5,290 nt of DNA from Cloacimonetes bacterium UBA3900 (GTDB lineage Bacteria > Cloacimonadota > Cloacimonadia > Cloacimonadales > Cloacimonadaceae), in contig DGFM01000016.1 in the NCBI GenBank assembly GCA_002391675.1, positions 2,635 through 7,924 on the forward strand. The letters are read 5' to 3'. Under the pieces are notes generated by a model. The model made no database searches. It saw nothing but the letters and a program-made list of their open reading frames with translations, and was not told the origin of the DNA. The translations under genes and the position numbers were made by a program. Of the stretch, positions 1 to 5,124 are shown piece after piece; the first letter of the stretch is position 1, and each line of letters starts with the position of its first letter.

Positions 1-13
1 GCCAAAGAGTCTC

Positions 14-41
14 TTGCTTTTTGGCGCCTTTGCATTATATT
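14..41 (+). promoter_or_regulatory. Candidate sigma-70 promoter for the diguanylate cyclase gene
   Basis: A TTGCTT box (14-19) is followed after 16 bases by TATATT (36-41), each a fair match to the -35 and -10 consensus. Transcription would start near base 48 and leave a leader of about 50 bases before the preferred ATG at 97. The window begins only 13 bases upstream, so activator sites or an upstream co-transcribed gene cannot be excluded. The call rests on motif match and position alone. Confidence 0.3.
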
Positions 42-85
42 CTCCAATTTGAAGATCTTAAAAATGGCTCATCAACCCAATCAAT

Positions 86-90
86 GGAGG
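86..90 (+). promoter_or_regulatory. Ribosome binding site deciding the cyclase start
   Basis: GGAGG lies 6 bases before the ATG at 97. The in-frame alternatives, TTG at 49 and ATG at 64, have no comparable purine-rich site at a suitable distance. This favours 97 as the true start. Confidence 0.75.
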
Positions 91-96
91 AACTGC

Positions 97-1008
97 ATGA
101 CGGATTTGGCGATATCTCGTATTTACAGCAAGGTATTCCAAAGCTCGATAGTGGCTATTGGGATTACCGACCTACAGGGAAACTATATCATGGTAAATCC
201 CGCCTGGTGTGAGTTTATGGGTTATAGCGAGGAAGAGGCTCTCAAGCTGAACGTGAAGGATGTGACTGTGGCATCGGATCATAGACGCAGCGACAGATCG
301 CTGAAAAAACTTACCGACGGCAGCGCGTCCAACATCCGCATCAAAAGAAGATACAAGCGCAAAGATGGTAAAGTGTTTTGGACAGAACTGCATGTGGCGC
401 CTCTTTTGGACGATGAAGGCCGGATCGACGGCGTGATCGGGATGCTGGTAAATATCGACAGACAGGTGAGAGCAGAACAAAAGCAGAAAGAGCTCAACAG
501 AAAGCTGGACGTCATGGCGCGGCATGATTCACTCACAGGATTGTACAATCGCAGAGCCATGGAAAGGATACTGGATAGAGAGCAGAGAAGAGCCAGGCGC
601 TACTCCAGAGGTTTGGCCGTCGCCATCGCCGATATTGATGATTTTAAGAAGATCAACGATACCTATGGACATCAATGTGGGGATATGGTGCTGAAGCAGC
701 TGGCGGAGCTCTTTTCCAAGTGGATCCGTGATACCGATAGCGTGGGTAGATGGGGTGGAGAGGAGTTTCTCTTTGTGTTTGCAGAAACGGATTGCCAGGG
801 TGCCATAACCGTGGCGGAACGTGTGCGCAAGAGCCTGAGCAGGGAGCTGTTTAAGTGTGGTGATCACAGCTTCAACCTCAGCATTACCATCGGCATCAGC
901 TACAGAACCCAGCAAGGCACCCTCCAGGAAATGATACACGAAGCAGATAAGGCTTTGTATCAGGGAAAGACGGAAGGCAAAAACCGGGTGGTATGCTTCA
1001 GGCATTGA
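97..1008 (+). CDS. PAS domain-containing diguanylate cyclase (GGDEF)
   Basis: This 303-residue protein should condense two GTP into the second messenger c-di-GMP. A PAS sensor domain (about residues 8-120) starts almost at the N-terminus and carries typical segments such as GYSEEEAL (42-49) and KDGKVFWTE (89-97), followed by a PAC-like end. A charged helical linker (121-140) leads into the GGDEF domain, which opens with the usual HDSLTGLYNRR (143-153). The active-site loop is GGEEF (220-224). RDTD (211-214) sits exactly five residues before it and matches the RxxD product-inhibition site, so a catalytically active, feedback-controlled enzyme is expected. There is no signal peptide or membrane segment, so it should be cytoplasmic. 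The PAS ligand cannot be told from sequence. The start at 97 is chosen for its GGAGG site; starts at 49 or 64 would add 16 or 11 residues of no recognisable domain. The last 56 bases are repeated downstream. Confidence 0.93.
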   Translation: MTDLAISRIYSKVFQSSIVAIGITDLQGNYIMVNPAWCEFMGYSEEEALKLNVKDVTVASDHRRSDRSLKKLTDGSASNIRIKRRYKRKDGKVFWTELHVAPLLDDEGRIDGVIGMLVNIDRQVRAEQKQKELNRKLDVMARHDSLTGLYNRRAMERILDREQRRARRYSRGLAVAIADIDDFKKINDTYGHQCGDMVLKQLAELFSKWIRDTDSVGRWGGEEFLFVFAETDCQGAITVAERVRKSLSRELFKCGDHSFNLSITIGISYRTQQGTLQEMIHEADKALYQGKTEGKNRVVCFRH

Positions 1009-1182
1009 GCATTGTGGATACATCTGGCGGGCATATGGGCGATGTAAACAAAGTGGACAGTTTCTCTTTGTATCAGGGAAAGACGGAAGGCAAAAACCGG
1101 GTGGTATGCTTCAGGCATTGAGCATTGTGGATACATCTGGCGGGCATATGGGCGATGTAAACAAAGTGGACAGTTTCTCTTT
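953..1182 (+). repeat. Perfect 113-bp tandem duplication across the cyclase 3' end
   Basis: Bases 953-1065 recur without any mismatch that I can see at 1066-1178, and the identity runs four bases further (CTTT, 1179-1182). CTTT therefore stands at 953, at 1066 and at 1179, as expected if slippage or recombination between two 4-base CTTT matches duplicated the segment. Each unit holds the last 17 codons plus stop of the cyclase gene (56 bases) and 57 bases of downstream sequence. The first copy keeps the gene intact, because its stop codon (1006-1008) precedes the junction. Perfect identity points to a recent event or an assembly artefact. Confidence 0.95.
1066..1121 (+). pseudogene. Orphan copy of the cyclase gene 3' end
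   Basis: These bases repeat the final 56 bases of the cyclase gene, ending with a second TGA at 1119-1121. They encode the same last 17 residues (LYQGK to CFRH) but have no start codon, RBS or upstream domain. They arise from the 113-bp duplication and are not expected to be translated. Confidence 0.85.
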
Positions 1183-1283
1183 CTGAATGACGCAATACAC
1201 CGGTAAATAGCAGGTTGCAGGCAGGTTGAATCCCAAGGGTGCAGCAGAGCCAAGCAGGGAAAGTGGAAGATATTGGGATTTAT

Positions 1284-1321
1284 AAAAACCCCCGCGAGCT
1301 GCGGGCGCGAGCTGCGGGGGG
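1284..1321 (-). terminator. Intrinsic terminator of the parvulin-like gene
   Basis: Read on the minus strand, a GC-rich hairpin pairs CCCCCGC (complement of 1314-1320) with GCGGGGG (complement of 1289-1295). AGCT blocks inside can extend the stem past a single bulged base. Five T residues (complement of 1284-1288) and further A/T bases follow directly. The hairpin lies about 60 bases after the TAA at 1383-1385. On the plus strand the hairpin is followed by GAGGCAC, not a T tract, so it should act only on minus-strand transcripts. Confidence 0.85.
1293..1318. repeat. Two tandem copies of a 13-bp unit within the terminator
   Basis: CGCGAGCTGCGGG occurs at 1293-1305 and again, exactly, at 1306-1318. 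The hairpin is thus built from a repeated and partly self-complementary unit. It may belong to a family of terminator-like repeats in this genome, which cannot be judged from one example. Confidence 0.85.
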
Positions 1322-1382
1322 AGGCACATTCCCTGCAAGGTTGCAAGGAGAGATGATATTATCTTGGGTTCATCTTGTTTGG

Positions 1383-3431
1383 TTATTCCTGTGGTATGGG
1401 GACTGTTTCATTCTCGATCTCCAGCTCGAGGTTGCCTTCGAGGGTGTCGATCATAAACTGTGCAGATTCGTTGAGGTCTCCGCTGGGATATTTGTTTAGG
1501 AATGCCTTGAAGAGGTCGATGGCGAGATCGGTGTTTTGCATTTCTTCGGCTATCAGGAACGCTTTCATAAAGCTGGCTTTATAATCGTCTGTGCCGTTGG
1601 GGTAGTGTTCGATAATCTGGTTGTAGTAATTGATTGCGTCTTTGAATCTGCGCATTCTGGCGCTGTCATCAGCCAGGTTGAAGAGCTCTTCCACGCTCAG
1701 TTTCAGCCTGATCCTGTCCGGGTATTTTTCCAGGTTGTACTCTTCAAAGAGTTGGTTGGTCACCGAAGTCTGCTGGCTGCTTTCTTTTTCCTTTTTGAGG
1801 ACACCGTAGATGCGTGGTTCCATCTCGGTGAGGGTTTTCACGATGGGCGGGTTTTCCTTGGTGATGCGGAAGAAGACGATGTCGCCACGTGCGCTGGTAA
1901 AGACGGGGCTGAGGTAGCCGATGGGGTTGTCCCAGATCATCCTGGAAAACTCTTCGTCGGGGCCAATGCCTGTCACGATGCCGTTGTCGTACTGATTGTC
2001 CAAAATGCTTTGGTTTGGGTTTTTGGAATCTTTGTCTATGATCTTTTGCATTCTTTCTTCATCGCCCAGCTTGAGCATACGTGCAAACTTCTTGCGTGCC
2101 CTTTTGGCCTTTCTCTCTGTTTCTCCCCAGAATACCTGGATGCATCTGGATGCGGGGGTGGTGTATTCGGCGATATTGGTCTGGTAATAAGCCTCGATTT
2201 CCTCTTGGGGAACCTCGATGGTGTCTATGATCAGCTTCTTGTAGATGTCGTTCAAGATGAAATAGCGTTTCATCTGCACATATTCTTCTTTCTCCTCGAT
2301 GATCTGTTCATAGTTTTGCGCTATGGCATCCTGAAACATCAGGGCGCGGATCAGCTCCTGTTCCACCACTTGCCCCACGCCTTCTCCTTTGATATAGAAG
2401 ATCTGTTCCTGGGGTGAAAGTCTGTTGAAGGAATCCAAGATCTTCTCCACGGTGAAGTTGAGCTCGGCAAGCGGAGCTTCGATGACAAGTGAGGAAAGCA
2501 ATTCTTCATTGTTTTCGATCACGGTGAGGTCTATCTGCTCCACGATCTCGTCGTGGATGGTCACTTCGTATTTTTGGATCAGGCTTTCCCTCAGGTTGTC
2601 CAGGAGTCTCCTTTCCGTGATGGGACGCAGGCGCTGCTCGATCTCGGGTACGACTTCGTCGTAAGTCTTATCGCGTCTTTCCTTGTAATCTGTGATCATG
2701 AAGATGTGCCAGCCCGTATTGGTCTTCACCGGGCCGATGATCTGGTTGAGGTTGTCCAGATTTGCTTCGATGATCCGTTCAAAATCCCTGTCCGTGCCAA
2801 TGCCTGGGATGTTGCCATTGAGGCGGATGTTTTTGATCACGCCCTTGAGCCCTTTAATATAGTTGTTCATACTAAAGGAATTGGAAACGGCCTCCCAGCT
2901 GATACCTTCTTCAAGCTCGGCCAGAGCTTCATTGGCCAGCTCTTCGTTGCCGGGGTTGATGTAGTTGATATTGATCACGGGCAGCATCACAAAGAGCTCC
3001 GGATTCTCTTCAAAATAGGCTACTTTGTCGGCCTCGGTGAGCACCACATTGTCGCTCACACATCTCTTGTAATACTCCTGGATGAGAAACTGGCGACGTC
3101 CCGCATCAATGCGCAGGCTCACTTCTTCATCATTTTCAATGCCCATTTCTGTAGCTTTCTTCATCAAAACTTCTTCCAATGCCATCACGTCCAAAACCTG
3201 GATCTGGCCGTCAATGGTGCGGAAGCGGCCTTGCTGGTTTGGGGGTATTTTGGAAATACGGTTGTCTAAATCCTTGCGGGTGATGGCGCCGCCATCGTAT
3301 TCTACCAATACGACGTCATCGTCCATCTGATTTTGATCACGAACGGTCAAGACTGCCTCTTCTGCGACAAGTAAGCTGATGCTCAGGCAGATTAGCATCA
3401 GAAAGTTCAATAGTCTGAAATATGGCTTCAT
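1383..3431 (-). CDS. Secreted parvulin-family (SurA/PpiD-like) chaperone with TPR-like C-terminus
   Basis: This 682-residue protein resembles periplasmic folding factors of the SurA/PpiD type. A signal peptide (residues 1-23: KPYFR, then a hydrophobic core, cleavage likely after LLVA) sends it across the inner membrane; no lipobox is present. A SurA-N-like helical region (about 45-150) includes VLDVMALEEVLMKKATEMGI (79-98). A first parvulin-like domain (about 150-250) ends with the recognisable GPVKTNTGWHIFMI (233-246). A helical middle part (250-425) is followed by a second, weaker parvulin-like domain (about 425-525, ending GYLSPVFTSARGDIVFFRI). TPR-like helices (about 578-655) include FKDAINYYNQIIEHYP and LAIDLFKAFLNKYP. 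The usual first-strand histidine of parvulins is absent in both domains (ININYINP and RCIQVFWG instead of a HIL-type motif), so isomerase activity is doubtful and a holdase role more likely. The start at 3431 is preferred to 3506 because it gives a proper signal peptide and has AAGGAG upstream. The protein is rich in Glu and Asp. Confidence 0.82.
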   Translation of the reverse strand: MKPYFRLLNFLMLICLSISLLVAEEAVLTVRDQNQMDDDVVLVEYDGGAITRKDLDNRISKIPPNQQGRFRTIDGQIQVLDVMALEEVLMKKATEMGIENDEEVSLRIDAGRRQFLIQEYYKRCVSDNVVLTEADKVAYFEENPELFVMLPVININYINPGNEELANEALAELEEGISWEAVSNSFSMNNYIKGLKGVIKNIRLNGNIPGIGTDRDFERIIEANLDNLNQIIGPVKTNTGWHIFMITDYKERRDKTYDEVVPEIEQRLRPITERRLLDNLRESLIQKYEVTIHDEIVEQIDLTVIENNEELLSSLVIEAPLAELNFTVEKILDSFNRLSPQEQIFYIKGEGVGQVVEQELIRALMFQDAIAQNYEQIIEEKEEYVQMKRYFILNDIYKKLIIDTIEVPQEEIEAYYQTNIAEYTTPASRCIQVFWGETERKAKRARKKFARMLKLGDEERMQKIIDKDSKNPNQSILDNQYDNGIVTGIGPDEEFSRMIWDNPIGYLSPVFTSARGDIVFFRITKENPPIVKTLTEMEPRIYGVLKKEKESSQQTSVTNQLFEEYNLEKYPDRIRLKLSVEELFNLADDSARMRRFKDAINYYNQIIEHYPNGTDDYKASFMKAFLIAEEMQNTDLAIDLFKAFLNKYPSGDLNESAQFMIDTLEGNLELEIENETVPIPQE

Positions 3432-3442
3432 AGTTGAGTTTA

Positions 3443-3448
3443 CTCCTT
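3443..3448 (-). promoter_or_regulatory. Ribosome binding site of the parvulin-like gene
   Basis: AAGGAG on the minus strand lies 11 bases before the ATG at 3431. The spacing is rather long but acceptable. It supports this start over the upstream in-frame start at 3506. Confidence 0.55.
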
Positions 3449-3550
3449 GCTTGAGTCTAATAATAATCACGATACTCAAAAAAAAAGATGGACAGGAAAC
3501 CGTCAAGTATTTTATTGTACCTGCAACGTCGCGAGTTTTTATTTTGACAA

Positions 3551-3578
3551 TTGGCTCGTAACGTGCAACAAGTATTAA
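3551..3578 (+). promoter_or_regulatory. Alternative sigma-70 promoter for the pilin gene
   Basis: TTGGCT (3551-3556) and TATTAA (3573-3578) are 16 bases apart, each matching four of six consensus positions. This is a rival reading of the same bases as the sigma-54-like element and predicts a start near 3585. The two cannot be separated from sequence alone. Confidence 0.25.
3552..3567 (+). promoter_or_regulatory. Sigma-54-like (-24/-12) promoter of the pilin operon
   Basis: TGGCTCGTAACGTGCA fits the RpoN pattern TGGCACG-N4-TTGCA at most positions. It has GG at 3553-3554 and GC at 3565-3566, separated by exactly 10 bases. Transcription would start about 12 bases downstream (near 3578), giving a 5' leader of about 36 bases that holds the AGGAGG site. 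Major pilin genes in several bacteria (for example Pseudomonas and Geobacter) are RpoN-dependent, which adds plausibility. An enhancer-binding regulator is not encoded in the window. Confidence 0.5.
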
Positions 3579-3597
3579 AACACAAAAAACATTTCCC

Positions 3598-3603
3598 AGG
3601 AGG
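3598..3603 (+). promoter_or_regulatory. Strong ribosome binding site of the pilin gene
   Basis: A full AGGAGG lies 10 bases before the ATG at 3614. It fixes that start over an in-frame TTG at 3551, which would add a 21-residue extension and overlap the likely promoter. The strong site fits a highly expressed structural subunit. Confidence 0.8.
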
Positions 3604-3613
3604 AAAAGCGAAA

Positions 3614-4051
3614 ATGCTGAGTAAACTCAAAAACCAGAAGGGTTTCACCCTTATCGAAATCTTGGTGGTTGTGATTATCGTAGCCATCTTGGCGGCCCTG
3701 GCCGTACCTCGTTATCTAAGGTATGTGGAAAAATCACGTTCCACTGAAGCCCAAACAGCTATTAGCACCCTACGTAAAGTGTATGACGTTCAGTTGCAGA
3801 CAACGGGAAGCACTGAAGGTTTCACCAAAGAGCAGGCTCTCAAAGAAGCTCGCTTGGGCGAAGCCACCATCCGCAACTGGCAATTTGAAGTAACAGGCAA
3901 CCCCCCTACCAAATATATTGCTACTTCCACTGCTGATTTCCCCGGCGGCGAAGGCAAGCAAGTTTGGTATGATGTAAAAGAAGCCAAATTCCATGGTTAT
4001 GGTATTGATACTTGGACAGACCCGGAATCCGGAGGGACCGAAACCGACTGA
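3614..4051 (+). CDS. Type IV prepilin (PilA/PilE-type or GspG-like subunit)
   Basis: This 145-residue precursor is a type IV pilin-family subunit. The short basic leader (residues 1-10, ending NQKG) precedes the prepilin peptidase site G10/F11, and the mature protein starts FTLIEILVVV with the conserved Glu at mature position 5 (E15). The hydrophobic helix runs to about residue 31, then Pro (P32) and a charged amphipathic helix (RYLRYVEKSRSTEAQTAIS). The C-terminal part (about 55-145) would form the globular head. It ends in a Gly/Thr/Asp-rich tail, and GGEGKQVWYDVKEAKF (111-126) looks like the last strands. There is no cysteine, so the disulfide-bonded D-loop of classical PilA/PilE is missing. 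It is followed after 15 bases by pilT, which supports a type IV pilus rather than a type II secretion role, though GspG-like pseudopilins share the same N-terminus. It should insert in the inner membrane before assembly. Confidence 0.9.
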   Translation: MLSKLKNQKGFTLIEILVVVIIVAILAALAVPRYLRYVEKSRSTEAQTAISTLRKVYDVQLQTTGSTEGFTKEQALKEARLGEATIRNWQFEVTGNPPTKYIATSTADFPGGEGKQVWYDVKEAKFHGYGIDTWTDPESGGTETD

Positions 4052-4054
4052 TCT

Positions 4055-4059
4055 GGAGG
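4055..4059 (+). promoter_or_regulatory. Ribosome binding site supporting a TTG start for pilT
   Basis: GGAGG ends 7 bases before the TTG at 4067. No in-frame ATG occurs until residue 27, inside the conserved N-terminal domain. The TTG is therefore the likely start. Confidence 0.75.
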
Positions 4060-4066
4060 ATTTAAG

Positions 4067-5122
4067 TTGACTATCCACGAACTACTACGGTTCACAGCCG
4101 AAGCAGGCGCCTCAGACCTTCACGTGGCCGCTGGTGCTCACCCCATGGTGAGAGTCAATGGTCAGATGAAGAAGCTGAATCTACCCGTCCAAACCCTGGA
4201 AGATGTAGAGAGCCTCGTTTATGGAGTGATGAACGAAAGTCAGCAGGTGTTGTTTAAGAAGAACCTGGAGATAGACTTTTCTACCAAGCTCTCAAACGAT
4301 GTCCGCTTCCGTGTGAACGCTTTTCATCAAATTAACGGCATATCTGCGGCCTTCCGTGTGATCCCCAATGAGATCAAGCCCTATGAAGAGCTGCACTTGC
4401 CCGAGGTACTGAAACGTTTAACTCAAAAGGAAAAGGGATTAATCCTGGTGACCGGCCCCACCGGCAGTGGTAAATCCACCACGCTGGCAACTATGATTGA
4501 TACCATCAATGACACACGTTTTTGCCACGTGATCACGGTGGAAGACCCCATCGAGTTTGTTCACCGCAGCAAAAACTCATTGATCAATCAAAGGGAGCTG
4601 GGCCACGACACCTGGAGCTTTACCGCCGCGCTGAGAAGTGCCCTGCGTGAAGACCCTGACGTGATCCTTGTTGGTGAAATGCGTGACCTTGAGACGGTAT
4701 CTTTGGCACTGACGGCTGCAGAGACCGGGCACCTTGTTTTTGCCACTTTGCATACCGGAAGCTGTACCAAGTCAATCGACCGTGTAATTGATATGTTTCC
4801 CAAAGAGCAGCAACAACAAGTTCGTTCCATGCTTTCTGAATCTTTGGAAGCGGTGATATCTCAGACGCTTATCCAAACCAAAGACGGCAAGGGACGTGTG
4901 CCTGCAGTAGAGATCATGATCGCCAACGCTGCGGTGCGAAACCTGATCCGTGAGGAAAAGACCTATCAGATTCCTTCCGTGATCCAGTCCAGCACCAAAG
5001 AGGGAATGCAGACGCGTGATCAATCTCTATACAACCTTGTAATGAACAATCTAATTGATCGCGCAGTAGCTGAAGAACTGGCCGATAATCCCAAGCTCTT
5101 TGCTACTGGTGCAGGATTTTAA
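4067..5122 (+). CDS. pilT: Type IV pilus retraction ATPase PilT
   Basis: This 351-residue cytoplasmic hexameric motor drives pilus disassembly and twitching-type movement. The N-terminal PAS-like domain carries GASDLHVAAGAHPMVRVNG (14-32), typical of PilT. The RecA-like core shows Walker A GPTGSGKST (130-138), the Asp box VEDPIEF (158-164), Walker B with its glutamate in DVILVGEMRD (198-207, E204), and the His box HLVFATLHT (222-230). The C-terminal AVRNLIRE (289-296) matches the AIRNLIRE signature required for retraction in PilT and distinguishes it from extension ATPases of the PilB type. Length is normal for PilT. The start is TTG with a good GGAGG, because alignment of the N-terminus requires it. 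It lies 15 bases after the pilin gene and 2 bases before another prepilin-like gene, so all three are probably one transcript. A TTG start may lower its output relative to the pilin. No pilB, pilC or pilM-type gene is in the window. Confidence 0.96.
   Translation: MTIHELLRFTAEAGASDLHVAAGAHPMVRVNGQMKKLNLPVQTLEDVESLVYGVMNESQQVLFKKNLEIDFSTKLSNDVRFRVNAFHQINGISAAFRVIPNEIKPYEELHLPEVLKRLTQKEKGLILVTGPTGSGKSTTLATMIDTINDTRFCHVITVEDPIEFVHRSKNSLINQRELGHDTWSFTAALRSALREDPDVILVGEMRDLETVSLALTAAETGHLVFATLHTGSCTKSIDRVIDMFPKEQQQQVRSMLSESLEAVISQTLIQTKDGKGRVPAVEIMIANAAVRNLIREEKTYQIPSVIQSSTKEGMQTRDQSLYNLVMNNLIDRAVAEELADNPKLFATGAGF
5113..5116 (+). promoter_or_regulatory. Ribosome binding site inside the pilT 3' end
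   Basis: AGGA within the last pilT codons stands 8 bases before the ATG at 5125. The later in-frame ATGs at 5140 and 5182 have only weak purine stretches before them. This favours the upstream start, with translation probably coupled to pilT. Confidence 0.45.
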
Positions 5123-5124
5123 AT

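Larger units (their letters stand above)
1009..1382. other. Intergenic region between convergent genes
   Basis: This 374-base stretch separates the ends of the cyclase gene and the minus-strand parvulin-like gene. It holds the remainder of the 113-bp duplication (to 1182), a GC-rich minus-strand terminator (1284-1321) and a weak 6-base inverted repeat, AGATGA/TCATCT (1351-1356 and 1370-1375, 13-base loop). I see no coding sequence, tRNA or other RNA gene. No clear terminator for the plus-strand cyclase gene is visible. Confidence 0.7.

Noticed and set aside
1..25. Inverted repeat GCCAAA...TTTGGC with a nested AAGAG/CTCTT, possibly the terminator of an upstream gene
   Set aside because: The stem is short, the T-run lies inside the stem instead of after it, and the upstream gene is not in the window.
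953..1182. The two 113-bp units as the start of a CRISPR-like or satellite array
   Set aside because: There are only two directly abutting copies with no spacers, and half of each unit is coding sequence. A simple duplication explains it.
1351..1375. AGATGA/TCATCT inverted repeat as a terminator for the cyclase gene
   Set aside because: The stem is only 6 bases and A/T-rich with a 13-base loop and no clean T tract after it, so it is unlikely to terminate transcription.
1239..1499. Plus-strand open frame with a purine-rich site (AAGGAGAG, 1345-1352) before an ATG at 1353
   Set aside because: It runs antisense into the 3' end of the parvulin-like gene, has no recognisable domain, and crosses the terminator hairpin. 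It is best explained as a shadow frame.
1536..2417. Long plus-strand open frame (293 codons) antisense to the parvulin-like gene
   Set aside because: The predicted protein is a low-complexity Phe/Val/Asp/His-rich product typical of the reverse of a Glu/Asp/Lys-rich gene. The minus-strand frame has a signal peptide, domains, RBS and terminator.
2553..3269. Second long plus-strand open frame (238 codons) antisense to the parvulin-like gene
   Set aside because: It shows the same mirror-image composition and no motif or RBS, so it is a shadow frame.
3514..3519. TACAAT on the minus strand as a -10 box for the parvulin-like gene
   Set aside because: The hexamer is good but no acceptable -35 lies 15-19 bases upstream. 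TTGACG (3501-3506 on the minus strand) in turn lacks a correctly spaced -10, because a T9 run occupies that position. A promoter must exist nearby, but I cannot place it.
3544..3578. Perfect TTGACA at 3544-3549 as a -35 box with TATTAA at 3573-3578
   Set aside because: The spacing is 23 bases, too long for a sigma-70 promoter.
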